A stretch of 64,000 nucleotides of DNA, taken from positions 51,341-115,340 of the forward strand of contig NZ_JAJEPS010000010.1 in the NCBI RefSeq assembly GCF_020686965.1. Direction: 5' to 3'. The notes below the pieces were generated by a model. It saw only the letters and a program-made list of their open reading frames with translations, did not search any database and had not been told where the DNA came from. This stretch comes from Hominiventricola filiformis. Lineage in GTDB: Bacteria; Bacillota; Clostridia; Lachnospirales; Lachnospiraceae. Made by a program: the position numbers and the translations under genes. Below are positions 52,079 through 60,665 of this stretch, in pieces. Every line of letters starts with the position of its first letter. The first letter of the stretch is position 1.

Positions 52079-54148
52079 TTATTTTGTCAGAAGCATCATA
52101 ATTTCATTGCTGCGGTTCACAAATCTGGTCATGGCTTCCGGATTCAGAGGCTGGTGGCTGATCATGGCCAGATCATAGAGCTGCTCACAGATCATATTGC
52201 TGTGCTCACCCTCCGGATTCTGGAACAGATATTTCACCAGAGCATTGTTTGCATTCAGAACCAGAGTCGTAGTTGTGCCGAACATGGACGGATCCATACC
52301 GTACATATTGTACATCTTCATCATTTCCTGCATTCTCCGATTCTCCTCAGAGAGCGTGATCATGGAAGAAACCTTTTCATTCTTCAGTTTTTCCACTTTT
52401 ACTTCCAGTTTGTCATTGTTCAGTGCTTTACGGAACAGTGCAGTCAATGCATCGGTTTCCCCTTTCAGCTCTTCCTCAGATACTTCTTCCTTCATGGAAT
52501 CGGTCACATCAGCATCAATACGCTGGAATTTGACTTTCTCATTCTTTGCTTCCAGATGGCTGATAAACGGATTATCAATGTTGTCTTTCAGGATGACTGC
52601 ATTCATCTTCTGCTCACGGAACATGTTGATGTACTGGCTCTGCTGGATCTCATCCGTTACATAGTAGATGGTGGTCTTCGGAGTTTCCTTCTCATCGCTG
52701 TCAGCCTTTTCTTCCGTCTTCTCTTCGGTCTTTTCTTCCACCTTGTCAGCATCACCATCAGTCGGATTCTCTGCTTCCAGATACTCGTTCATGGTCGTAT
52801 ATTTACCATCCAGATCCTTGAACAGTACATACTCCATCATACGCTCACAGAATTTTTCGTCCTTGATGCAGCCGAATTTGATAAACGGACTGATATCGTC
52901 CCAGTATTTCTCATAGTTCTCACGGTCTGTCTTACACATACCGCTTAACTTATCCGCTACTTTCTTGGTAATGTAATCAGAAATCTTCTTTACAAAACCG
53001 TCGTTCTGCAGCGCACTTCTGGATACATTCAACGGCAGATCCGGACAGTCGATGACACCTTTTAAGAGCATCAGGAATTCCGGAATGACTTCTTTGATAT
53101 TATCAGCGATAAATACCTGATTGTTATACAGTTTGATAGTTCCCTCAATGGACTCATACTCCATATTGATCTTCGGGAAATAAAGAATTCCCTTCAGATT
53201 GAACGGGTAATCCATGTTCAGGTGAATCCAGAACAGCGGCTCCTTATAGTCGTTGAATACCTTGCGGTAGAACTCTTTATACTCTTCTTCGGTACACTCA
53301 TTGGGATGTTTGGTCCACAGCGGCTGCGGATCACTTAAGGAAACCGGACGTTTGTTAATCTTCACCAGTTCTTTGGCAGGAGAAACTTCTTTCGTTTCCT
53401 TGGTGCCATCTTCTTTTTCGACTTCTTCCGTCTTGGCATCCTCATGAATATGTTCTACAACTACATCATCCTCGGTCAGTTCACTCTCATCGATGGTTTC
53501 GTATTCCTGTTCCCCATTTTCTTTTGCCAGATAAATGTTGACCGGCATAAAGGAACAGTATTTGCTGATGACTTCACGGGCACGGTACTCGTTGGCAAAC
53601 TCGAGGCTCTCCTCATTCAGGAACAGGGTAATCTCGGTACCAACGGTCTTCTTCTCGCCGGTTACCATGGAGAACTCTGTACCACCGTCGCACTCCCAGT
53701 GTACCGGCTCTGCTCCCTCCTTATAAGAAAGAGTATCAATATGCACCTCATCTGCTACCATGAATGCGGAATAGAATCCCAGTCCAAAATGACCGATGAT
53801 CTGATCCTCATTTGTCTTGTCCTTATACTGTGCGAGGAAATCCGTTGCGCCGGAAAATGCAATCTGGTTGATATACTCTTCCACCTCATCTGCGGTCATG
53901 CCAAGTCCGTTATCGATGAACTTCAGAGTCTTCTCATCCGGGTTCACCAGAACCTGTACCTGCGGTTTATATTTCTCCGGAAGTGTATACTCACCCATCA
54001 TATCCAGCTTCTTCAGCTTGGTGATAGCATCGCATCCGTTGGAAATCAGTTCACGGAAGAAAATATCGTGGTCAGAATACAACCATTTTTTAATAATCGG
54101 GAAAATATTGTCGCTGTTAATGGAAAGTGATCCATGTTTTTCGCTCAT
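52079..54148 (-). CDS. htpG: Molecular chaperone HtpG (Hsp90)
   Basis: 689 residues from ATG 54148 (MSEKHGSLSINSDNIFPIIK). The GHKL ATPase domain motifs are present: ELISNGCDAITKL (N-box), KFIDNGLGMTADEV, GHFGLGFYSAF, and the middle-domain NVSRSALQND with the catalytic arginine. A charged acidic linker near 480-510 (EEKTEEKTEEKADSDEKE) is longer than in E. coli HtpG. A start at 54181 lacks a ribosome site. Regulation by the CIRCE element upstream is likely. Confidence 0.95.
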   Translation of the reverse strand: MSEKHGSLSINSDNIFPIIKKWLYSDHDIFFRELISNGCDAITKLKKLDMMGEYTLPEKYKPQVQVLVNPDEKTLKFIDNGLGMTADEVEEYINQIAFSGATDFLAQYKDKTNEDQIIGHFGLGFYSAFMVADEVHIDTLSYKEGAEPVHWECDGGTEFSMVTGEKKTVGTEITLFLNEESLEFANEYRAREVISKYCSFMPVNIYLAKENGEQEYETIDESELTEDDVVVEHIHEDAKTEEVEKEDGTKETKEVSPAKELVKINKRPVSLSDPQPLWTKHPNECTEEEYKEFYRKVFNDYKEPLFWIHLNMDYPFNLKGILYFPKINMEYESIEGTIKLYNNQVFIADNIKEVIPEFLMLLKGVIDCPDLPLNVSRSALQNDGFVKKISDYITKKVADKLSGMCKTDRENYEKYWDDISPFIKFGCIKDEKFCERMMEYVLFKDLDGKYTTMNEYLEAENPTDGDADKVEEKTEEKTEEKADSDEKETPKTTIYYVTDEIQQSQYINMFREQKMNAVILKDNIDNPFISHLEAKNEKVKFQRIDADVTDSMKEEVSEEELKGETDALTALFRKALNNDKLEVKVEKLKNEKVSSMITLSEENRRMQEMMKMYNMYGMDPSMFGTTTTLVLNANNALVKYLFQNPEGEHSNMICEQLYDLAMISHQPLNPEAMTRFVNRSNEIMMLLTK

Positions 54149-54189
54149 ATTATACACTGCCTTTCTTTCAAATAATTTCATTACTATGT

Positions 54190-54218
54190 ACTATAATCCC
54201 ACTCTTTCCAAAAGTCAA
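54190..54218 (-). promoter_or_regulatory. Sigma-A promoter of htpG
   Basis: Minus strand TTGACT (54218-54213), 17 bases, TATAGT (54195-54190). Confidence 0.75.
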
Positions 54219-54225
54219 GGATTTT

Positions 54226-54252
54226 TTAGCACTCATCAAAGTTGAGTGCTAG
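54226..54252. promoter_or_regulatory. CIRCE element (HrcA operator)
   Basis: TTAGCACTC-N9-GAGTGCTAG, one base from the CIRCE consensus. It lies between two divergent promoters, just upstream of both -35 boxes, so HrcA could control htpG, the kinase-like gene, or both. Confidence 0.9.
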
Positions 54253-54277
54253 CAGTTAAATCTGCTCGTATTTTTTG

Positions 54278-54306
54278 TTGTTTCTGCACAGTTCCTATGC
54301 TATAAT
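54278..54306 (+). promoter_or_regulatory. Promoter of the cytidylate-kinase-like gene
   Basis: TTGTTT, 17 bases, TATAAT with extended TGC. Confidence 0.7.
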
Positions 54307-54352
54307 AAAGAAAAAACTAGATTATATTGCACAATCTGAAGGAGTGGTGTTC

Positions 54353-54982
54353 ATGTCAAAAAATTTTATCATTACATTAAACCGTGAATGCGGCGCAGGC
54401 GCTACCAACATTGCAAAGCTTCTGTCCAAAGAACTTGACATTCCCTACTATGACAAAGACATGTTCCGCATGGTCTCTGACAAAAGCGGTGTTCTGGAAG
54501 AATTTTTTCATGTAAATGATGAGCGCCCTGGAAACAACCTGCTGTACAAACTGATCAAAGAATTGAAACCGGCCAGTCAGAAACCATCTCTTGGAAAAGA
54601 TATCGTTTCCCCGGATAACCTCTTCCGCTTCCAGTCTGAACTGATCAAAGAACTGGCAGAAAACGAATCCTGCATCATCATCGGCCGATGCGCAGATTAT
54701 GTATTAAAGGATTACGATAATGTGGTGAATATTTTTGTATGTGGTGATATGGAGAGTAAAATTCATCGAATGATGTGGACATTTTCTCTGGAAAAAGAGG
54801 TGGCCGAGGAGCGGATCCGTGAGACAGATAAACAGCGTCATAAATATTACAACTACTATACCGGGAAAACCTGGGATACCGCATCCAATTATGATCTGTG
54901 CCTGAATACCGGTGACATGACCATCGAGGAAGCTGCTGAACAGATCAAACTGTACCTGAAACAAAAAGGGTTGATGAAATAA
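54353..54982 (+). CDS. Cytidylate kinase-like family protein
   Basis: 209 residues from ATG 54353 with AAGGAG before it. The P-loop region reads ITLNRECGAGATNIAKLLSK, a degenerate nucleotide-binding loop typical of the Cytidylate_kin2 family and unlike the GPxGxGK of true Cmk. SCIIIGRCADYVLKD and RIRETDKQRHKYYNYYTGK follow the family. Substrate unknown. It is divergent from htpG across the CIRCE element and ended by a terminator. Confidence 0.85.
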   Translation: MSKNFIITLNRECGAGATNIAKLLSKELDIPYYDKDMFRMVSDKSGVLEEFFHVNDERPGNNLLYKLIKELKPASQKPSLGKDIVSPDNLFRFQSELIKELAENESCIIIGRCADYVLKDYDNVVNIFVCGDMESKIHRMMWTFSLEKEVAEERIRETDKQRHKYYNYYTGKTWDTASNYDLCLNTGDMTIEEAAEQIKLYLKQKGLMK

Positions 54983-54993
54983 TCATGATTGCA

Positions 54994-55026
54994 AAAAGGA
55001 GAATCCGAAATTGGGATTCTCCTTTT
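54994..55026 (+). terminator. Terminator after the cytidylate-kinase-like gene
   Basis: Stem AAAAGGAGAATCC / GGATTCTCCTTTT (54994-55006, 55014-55026) with U-run. Confidence 0.9.
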
Positions 55027-55042
55027 CTTTGCTTAATTTCAG

Positions 55043-55124
55043 TGCGGAACGTGGGACTTGAACCCACACGCCTCACGGCACAAGAACCTAAATCTTGCAT
55101 GTCTGCCAATTCCATCAGTTCCGC
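55043..55124 (-). tRNA. tRNA-Leu (anticodon TAG)
   Basis: Acceptor stem GCGGAAC/GTTCCGC, long variable arm as in leucine tRNAs, anticodon stem CAAGA/TCTTG with loop TTTAGGT. CCA is not encoded. Confidence 0.93.
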
Positions 55125-55164
55125 TCATGTCCCATATGTTATCATCTGCACTCCAAAAAGTCAA

Positions 55165-55917
55165 TTACAGAATTTTCAACACATCTGCCGCTGTAAATAC
55201 CAGCATAAGCAATGGCTGGTGCAAAAGATACAAAAGCAGACTATGTCTGCCTGCTGCCTCCAAAAAAGGAACCGGCAAATGTATCCTCAGAGCATTCTTC
55301 ACTTCTGGAAACTTCATAAACATTCCATACAGGAAATATCCGGTCAGATAAAGAAAAATCCATGGAAACAAAGGAAAGTAATCTCCGGAAAAAAATTCAG
55401 GATCCGGGAAACCAAGAAACGTCATAAAGAGTCCCCGATACAGGACTTTCGGCACCCTTCCAAAATGAAGTAATTCAAAGCCCCAAATTCCTCTGTTCAC
55501 ATTTCTTGTCAGTCCAAAAAGCAGGAAGCTTCCTGCGAATCCCATCCATGATGGAATCCGTTCCAACACTTTTGACAGCGGGATCAGAAGCAGCATAGCC
55601 GTTCCGGTAAAAGTCAGGATTCCAAACAGAATCTTTTCCGATGGCATAAACGCATACGTCACCCCAGTGATCAGAAGACCCCACGCTGAAATCACAAGCC
55701 CCCGTTTCAGATGCCTTTTTCCAAGATTCCAACAAAAGCCGGACAGCAGAATAAAAATCCAACAGATACTCTGCTGCCAGATATATCCCGGTCTCTCCAC
55801 AAACCATGGAACATACAGTCCATAAATCTCTACCAGATCAAACATGCCATGATACAAAATCATACTGAGCAGAGTGATCCCCCTGATACTGTCCAGAAGG
55901 ACATATCGTTCTTTCAC
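55165..55917 (-). CDS. Heparan-alpha-glucosaminide N-acetyltransferase-like membrane protein (DUF1624)
   Basis: 250 residues with about seven membrane segments. The N-terminus LLDSIRGITLLSMILYHGMFD has the D-x-x-R-G and histidine of the YeiB/HGSNAT-related acyltransferases. HSLLLYLLHQPLLMLVF at the C-terminus is typical. The start is GTG at 55917, sharing one base with the upstream stop. The substrate is not known. Confidence 0.8.
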   Translation of the reverse strand: MKERYVLLDSIRGITLLSMILYHGMFDLVEIYGLYVPWFVERPGYIWQQSICWIFILLSGFCWNLGKRHLKRGLVISAWGLLITGVTYAFMPSEKILFGILTFTGTAMLLLIPLSKVLERIPSWMGFAGSFLLFGLTRNVNRGIWGFELLHFGRVPKVLYRGLFMTFLGFPDPEFFSGDYFPLFPWIFLYLTGYFLYGMFMKFPEVKNALRIHLPVPFLEAAGRHSLLLYLLHQPLLMLVFTAADVLKIL

Positions 55918-56339
55918 TATTTCTTTTCCACCTTCTGCAATTCTTCCATCATTTTTGCATACAGTTCCGGAAGCTCTTTCTTAATGTTAGATGGTCTTCC
56001 ATTTTTGCCAAGATAGCAATGAGCAGATGTAGCAGATGCCCGCAGTTCACCGGTCTTCTCATCCCTCATTTCATAGGAAATCTCATATTTTACTCCGCGG
56101 AAAGAAGATAGTTTTACATCAATACACACCCGGTCACCAAAATATGTCATGGCTTTGTAATCGCACTGCACACTTAAAACCGGGCTGATAATGCCAGCTT
56201 CCTCTACCTTTTTATACGGAAATCCCAGTTCATCCATATAGGCAATCCTAGCTTCCTCCATCCACCGGATATAATTGGAGTGATGGATGATGCCCATCTG
56301 GTCTGTTTCATAATACTGTGCCTGATGGATATAGTTCAT
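55917..56339 (-). CDS. Acyl-CoA thioesterase, hotdog fold (YbgC/4-hydroxybenzoyl-CoA type)
   Basis: 140 residues from ATG 56339, with GAGG nine bases before. The catalytic segment YYETDQMGIIHHSNYIRWME has the aspartate of the YbgC family and the HxxY pair. Likely hydrolyses short or aromatic acyl-CoA. A start at 56366 adds nine residues with a weaker ribosome site. Confidence 0.87.
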   Translation of the reverse strand: MNYIHQAQYYETDQMGIIHHSNYIRWMEEARIAYMDELGFPYKKVEEAGIISPVLSVQCDYKAMTYFGDRVCIDVKLSSFRGVKYEISYEMRDEKTGELRASATSAHCYLGKNGRPSNIKKELPELYAKMMEELQKVEKK

Positions 56340-56390
56340 AATCTTTTCCTCACATTCGTTCTGCATCTACTTATGTTCCATTATAGCAGA

Positions 56391-57725
56391 CTAATCTGCT
56401 TTTTCAAACAGAATCGTGATGGTCGTTCCTTTTCCTTCCTCACTCTCTAACGTAAGCTCTGCATGATGCTGCGCTACCATATGTTTTACGATGGCAAGAC
56501 CAAGCCCGGTACCTCCGGTTGCTTTGGAGCGGCTCTTGTCCACTCGGTAAAAACGTTCAAAGACTCTCTGCTGATGCTCTTTGGAGATACCGATTCCTGT
56601 ATCTGCCACCTGAAGCATTACCTTTTCTCCTTTTGGCACCACCGTCACGGTCACACTTCCACCCGGATTATTATAACGAATGGCATTATCACATAAATTA
56701 TAAAGTATCTCTTCCACCATCTCCCGATTTCCGGCCATATGGCAGGGTGTGCCTTTCAATTCCAGCGTTACATTATGCTTTTCCGCTTTTAACTGCAGCA
56801 TATCCACACAGCTTTCTGCCAGAACATAGAGAGGCACCCTCTCAAATACCATATCCTCTGTCTCCATCACATCCAACTCTGACAGCCGGATAATATCATT
56901 AATCATGCTCAGAAGCCGATTGGCACTTCTGTGAATCTCCCCCGCAAAACGCGGCACATCCTGAGCAGAAGCCATACGGTGCTCAATGAGTTCTGCATAA
57001 CCCGATATCGATGTCAGCGGTGTTTTCAACTCATGAGAAACATTTGCTGTAAAATCCTGCCGCATCTGAGCATTTTTCATAATATCATCATGCTGTTTCT
57101 TAATGGTCTGCACAAAGGGCACCAGTTCTTCGTATGTCTCTATCTCGCCGCATTCATCCAGATGACACCCCAGATAGTCAATTGGTTTCATCAATGTTTT
57201 TGTTGCACGGGTCGCCAGCACATAGCACATGCAAAAAATAGCCAGCGCCATCACACACACCATCGGAAAAGCATCTTTAAACATTCTCCAGATACTGGAA
57301 GTCTCTCTGGCTACACGAAGAACTGTTCCATCCTCCTGCCGGACTGCATAATAAAAAGCACTCTCATCCATGGTATCTGAACGTCTGACGGACTGTCCTT
57401 CTCCACTCCGTAAGGCCTGCGACACTTCCGGACGGTCTCCGTGATTACCAAGATTTCCCACATTCGCATCATTATCATAAAGGACAGAACCATCCTGGGC
57501 AATTAATGAAATTCTCAAATCATCCAGAGGCATTTCCCGCAGACCATTTTCTATGTCTGCCGTTTCGAAAACCCCTGTTTCCTGCAGCACCTGTATATCG
57601 ATATCCAGCTCATCCATCACTTCTTTTTTAAAAAATTCATAGAAAACCGCTGTTACCAGCAGGGTAGTCAGCGTAATCGTAAAGAGAGCAACTAATATAA
57701 ATTCCCGGCGTATCTTCTTTTTCAC
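56391..57725 (-). CDS. Sensor histidine kinase (PhoR-like)
   Basis: 444 residues: two membrane segments around an extracellular sensor domain (about 30-165), HAMP-like linker, HisKA with the phosphorylated histidine in FTANVSHELKTPLTSISGYA, and HATPase with NLCDNAIRYN, DTGIGISKEHQQRVFERFYR and GGTGLGLAIVKH. The VDKSRSKATGGTGLGL sequence is PhoR-like. It overlaps the regulator gene by four bases. Confidence 0.93.
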   Translation of the reverse strand: MKKKIRREFILVALFTITLTTLLVTAVFYEFFKKEVMDELDIDIQVLQETGVFETADIENGLREMPLDDLRISLIAQDGSVLYDNDANVGNLGNHGDRPEVSQALRSGEGQSVRRSDTMDESAFYYAVRQEDGTVLRVARETSSIWRMFKDAFPMVCVMALAIFCMCYVLATRATKTLMKPIDYLGCHLDECGEIETYEELVPFVQTIKKQHDDIMKNAQMRQDFTANVSHELKTPLTSISGYAELIEHRMASAQDVPRFAGEIHRSANRLLSMINDIIRLSELDVMETEDMVFERVPLYVLAESCVDMLQLKAEKHNVTLELKGTPCHMAGNREMVEEILYNLCDNAIRYNNPGGSVTVTVVPKGEKVMLQVADTGIGISKEHQQRVFERFYRVDKSRSKATGGTGLGLAIVKHMVAQHHAELTLESEEGKGTTITILFEKAD

Positions 57726-58393
57726 TCGATCATATACCCCACATTTCTCACGGTTTTAATCAGCGTACCTGTATTTTTCAGCTTCTGGCGCAATGTCTTG
57801 ATATGTACATCCAGAGTTCTTGACTCTCCTTCAAAATCAATTCCCCAGATTCGCTCCATGATTACATCTCTGGACATAACAATTCCCTGATTCTGAATAA
57901 GCAGTTTCAAGAGCTCATATTCTTTAAAAGTAAGATCTACCGGCTCGTCCTTCACATATACCATATGCTTCTCACCGTCCAGGAAAATATCTCCTGCAGA
58001 AAGGAACTTCTCATCTTCCATATTCATGCTGCGACGCAAAAGTGCTTTTACACGTGAAATCAGCTCCATAATTCCGAAAGGCTTGGTAATATAATCATCT
58101 GCTCCCAGATCCAGTCCTTTGACTTTGTCAAGTTCTGTAGTCTTGGCCGTAATCATCATAATCGGAACCTTTCTGGTATCCGGAATCGATCTTATCTTTT
58201 TCAGTATCTCCAGACCATCCTCATCTGGAAGCATAATGTCCAGCAAAATACAATCCGGAACTTTTTCCGCCAACTGATGGTAAAAATCTTTCGCACATTC
58301 AAAATCCATTATCGTATAACCACTGTTTTTCAAAGCAAAACTTTCAATCTCCCGGATGTTCTGGTCATCCTCCACAATATAAATCAATGCCAT
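57722..58393 (-). CDS. Response regulator, OmpR/PhoB family (PhoP-like)
   Basis: 223 residues: receiver domain with acidic pocket IVEDD and phosphorylated Asp in CILLDIMLPDEDG, conserved K in YITKPFG, and winged-helix output domain (VDLTFKEYELLKLLIQNQG; SRTLDVHIKTLRQKLK). With the kinase it makes a PhoP/PhoR-type system, an assignment supported by Pho-box-like repeats in front of this gene. Confidence 0.93.
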   Translation of the reverse strand: MALIYIVEDDQNIREIESFALKNSGYTIMDFECAKDFYHQLAEKVPDCILLDIMLPDEDGLEILKKIRSIPDTRKVPIMMITAKTTELDKVKGLDLGADDYITKPFGIMELISRVKALLRRSMNMEDEKFLSAGDIFLDGEKHMVYVKDEPVDLTFKEYELLKLLIQNQGIVMSRDVIMERIWGIDFEGESRTLDVHIKTLRQKLKNTGTLIKTVRNVGYMIE

Positions 58394-58460
58394 ACACCAA
58401 ACCTCTGCCTTTCATCTACCTTATAAACCTAATTTATCTATTAACATATTATTCGTGGAA

Positions 58461-58499
58461 TGTAAAGGCAGAAAGATAGAAATGTAAAATTTATGTAAA
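58461..58499 (-). promoter_or_regulatory. Pho-box-like direct repeats before the response regulator
   Basis: Four hexamers at exact 11-base spacing on the minus strand: TTTACA (58499-58494), TTTACA (58488-58483), ATCTTT (58477-58472, degenerate), TTTACA (58466-58461). This matches the TT(A/C)ACA-N5 repeat of PhoP-binding sites in Bacillus and suggests autoregulation. Confidence 0.75.
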
Positions 58500-58513
58500 A
58501 TTTTTTCAGACAC

Positions 58514-58548
58514 AGAAAGACCAGAGGCGGGGGACCTCTGGTCTTTCT
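58514..58548. other. Strong orphan hairpin
   Basis: Perfect 14-base stem AGAAAGACCAGAGG / CCTCTGGTCTTTCT with a seven-base G-rich loop. No U-run in either direction and no gene ends here. It lies 15 bases upstream of the Pho-box-like repeats. Confidence 0.6.
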
Positions 58549-58878
58549 ATAACAACTTTTCGTATATTTATGATGCTACCGCAATTAAAGAATAATCAAA
58601 AAAGGGAGGGTTTATTCATTAAGGGGGATTAAGGGGGGTACGGTACCATCTATAAATATTTAATTGAACAGGTAAGAAAGGAAACCAAACTGTTGTGGTA
58701 TCGTTCTCACTTGTTGAACCTATTATACGTCCCTGACGGGCATATGTACATTGACAAAACACATAAAATTTCGACATTTTTAGACTTTTTTCCAAACAAA
58801 AGATCCAAATACTGCCTTGTCCTGTCAACGGATTGCCTCCTGATCCGTCATTTTTCGTCAGCATGCCAGAAACAAAAA
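58549..58878. other. Intergenic stretch without recognisable gene
   Basis: Contains a tandem duplication of ATTAAGGGGG (58618-58637). No convincing open frame, RNA gene or promoter pair. Confidence 0.5.
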
Positions 58879-58900
58879 AGACACTGGAAAACCAGTGTCT
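58879..58900 (-). terminator. Terminator of the first tRNA cluster
   Basis: AGACACTGG / CCAGTGTCT followed by CTTTTTTG on the minus strand. Confidence 0.9.
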
Positions 58901-58906
58901 GATCAG

Positions 58907-58979
58907 TGAGACATCGGGGATTCGAACCCCGGACAACTTGATTAAAAGTCAAGTGCTCTACCAACTGAGCTAATATCCC
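58907..58979 (-). tRNA. tRNA-Lys (anticodon TTT)
   Basis: Cloverleaf with acceptor GGGATAT/ATGTCTC, anticodon loop CTTTTAA. Last of the six-tRNA cluster in transcription order. Confidence 0.93.
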
Positions 58980-59008
58980 ATTCTTATGTAGCATTTCTTC
59001 TACCCAAC

Positions 59009-59080
59009 TGGGCTAGCTGGATTCGAACCAGCGAAATGCAGGAGTCAAAGTCCTGTGCCTTAGCCGCTTGGCGATAGCCC
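59009..59080 (-). tRNA. tRNA-Gln (anticodon TTG)
   Basis: Acceptor GGGCTAT/CTAGCCC, anticodon stem AGGAC with loop containing TTG; full cloverleaf. Confidence 0.92.
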
Positions 59081-59096
59081 ATTATCTTTGATTCAG

Positions 59097-59171
59097 GGTG
59101 GATATAGGGATTCGAACCCTAGGCCTCCAGAGCCACAATCTGGCGCGCTAACCAACTGCGCTATACCCACC
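59097..59171 (-). tRNA. tRNA-His (anticodon GTG)
   Basis: Anticodon GTG; extra G at the 5' end opposite C73, the mark of histidine tRNAs. Confidence 0.93.
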
Positions 59172-59203
59172 ATATCAACTTTTTCATGAAGCAAAGCTTC
59201 AAA

Positions 59204-59277
<74 letters not shown>

Positions 59278-59301
59278 ATTTTATGGATAATTGCTATCCA
59301 A

Positions 59302-59372
59302 AGCGGGTGATGGGAATCGAACCCACGTATCTAGCTTGGAAGGCTAGTGTTCTACCATTGAACTACACCCGC
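59302..59372 (-). tRNA. tRNA-Gly (anticodon TCC)
   Basis: Acceptor GCGGGTG/CACCCGC, anticodon arm CTAGC-CTTCCAA-GCTAG. Confidence 0.93.
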
Positions 59373-59397
59373 AAGGTGTTTTTAAATTGTATGCTAA

Positions 59398-59472
59398 TCG
59401 GGGTGACAGGATTCGAACCTGCGGCCTCCTGGTCCCAAACCAGGCGCTCTAGCCAAGCTGAGCCACACCCCG
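59398..59472 (-). tRNA. tRNA-Pro (anticodon TGG)
   Basis: Acceptor CGGGGTG/CACCCCG, anticodon arm CCTGG-TTTGGGA-CCAGG. First tRNA of the cluster. Confidence 0.93.
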
Positions 59473-59503
59473 TTCCCGTTGCCCTCGTTCGGACACAAAC
59501 AGT

Positions 59504-59532
59504 ATTATATACACTTAGACGGGAAAAGTCAA
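59504..59532 (-). promoter_or_regulatory. Strong promoter of the six-tRNA cluster
   Basis: Minus strand TTGACT (59532-59527), 17 bases, TATAAT (59509-59504), about 30 bases before tRNA-Pro. Confidence 0.88.
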
Positions 59533-59589
59533 CAACTTTTTTAATTTTTTTCAAACTTTTTTCGATCACATTTTTAGGCCAGTTTTCTA

Positions 59590-60072
59590 TTAGAGATAAC
59601 ACAGTTCATATGAGATCTGACCATCGTCAGCAATCTCCATGACGATGTAAGTCGGACGGTGTCCCTCCTGTCTCGGCAGGGACAGACTGCCCGGATTCAG
59701 GACTAAGAGTTCGTTATCTTCTTCCATATATGGCTTATGGGTATGGCCGAACATAACAATATCTGCGCCCTTCTTTCTGGCCTCCCGTTTCAGATACAGA
59801 GTTCCACTGTGGACGAAGTAGCCGTGGCCATGCGTCATAAAAATCCGGTGTCCGCCAAGTGTAAAGATCCGCTCATTCGGAAGATCACAGAAAAAATCGT
59901 TATTTCCGGCAATGATCGCGGCAGGCGCGTCTCCGGCAAGCTCCCGGATATGCTCTGCTCCACCTTCCACGTCCCCCAGATGAATGAGCTGGTCGATGGA
60001 GCCGGTCTGTTCCAGTGCTTCCGCAAGATTCTGTTCCCGGCCGTGGGTATCACTTACAATCAGAACTTTCAT
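59590..60072 (-). CDS. Metallophosphoesterase, YfcE/MJ0936 family
   Basis: 160 residues. The metal-binding motifs are complete: VSDTHG (D8, H10), HLGDVEGG, GNNDF, MTHGHG and FGHTHKP. Members are phosphodiesterases with Mn or Ni; the natural substrate is uncertain. It overlaps rdgB by four bases. Confidence 0.93.
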   Translation of the reverse strand: MKVLIVSDTHGREQNLAEALEQTGSIDQLIHLGDVEGGAEHIRELAGDAPAAIIAGNNDFFCDLPNERIFTLGGHRIFMTHGHGYFVHSGTLYLKREARKKGADIVMFGHTHKPYMEEDNELLVLNPGSLSLPRQEGHRPTYIVMEIADDGQISYELCYL

Positions 60073-60665
60073 AAAGCCTCCAGCTGCTCCTTCATCAGAC
60101 GAAGCGCCTTTCCTCTGTGGCTTAATTTATTTTTTTCCTCCAGCGGAAGTTCACCGGAATAACACTGATATTCTGGCAGGTAGAAGATGGGATCATATCC
60201 GAACCCGTTCTCTCCTTTTTCCTCATAACCAATCTGTCCTTCCATTGTTCCTCTGGTGGTCAGTACTCTGCCATCCGGAAAACATGCAGCTATGGCACAC
60301 ACGAAACGGGCACTCCTCTCCTCACCTGTCTTTCCTTCCAGCCGTTCAATGAGATTTTTATTTTTAATATGATAGGAAGTCTCATGTCCCATATAGCGTG
60401 CGGAATAGATACCTGGCTCACCGTTCAGCGCATCCACTTCGAGTCCGGAATCATCCGCCAGCACAAGCGCACCGGTTTTCTCCATAATTTCTTTCGCCTT
60501 GATCACAGCATTTTCTTCAAATGTTGTTCCGTTCTCTTCCGCTTCTGCCTGAATCCCGGCTTCCTTCAGTGACAGAATCTCAGCTCCAAGATCTCCGAGA
60601 ATCATACGGACCTCTCTCATCTTTCCTTCATTTCCGGTAGCAAATATCATCTTCTCTATCTTCAT
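60069..60665 (-). CDS. rdgB: XTP/dITP diphosphatase (Ham1/RdgB)
   Basis: Removes non-canonical purine triphosphates. 198 residues with MIFATGNEGKMREVRMIL, VLADDSGLEVDALNGEPGIY, and GFGYDPIFYLPE followed by KLSHRGKAL. Complete and of normal length. Overlaps both neighbours by four bases, so the three genes 61825-59590 form one operon. Confidence 0.95.
   Translation of the reverse strand: MKIEKMIFATGNEGKMREVRMILGDLGAEILSLKEAGIQAEAEENGTTFEENAVIKAKEIMEKTGALVLADDSGLEVDALNGEPGIYSARYMGHETSYHIKNKNLIERLEGKTGEERSARFVCAIAACFPDGRVLTTRGTMEGQIGYEEKGENGFGYDPIFYLPEYQCYSGELPLEEKNKLSHRGKALRLMKEQLEAL

Noticed and set aside
58618..58936. Open frames in the gap before the tRNA cluster
   Set aside because: They run into tRNA or terminator sequence, lack ribosome sites and look like noise.
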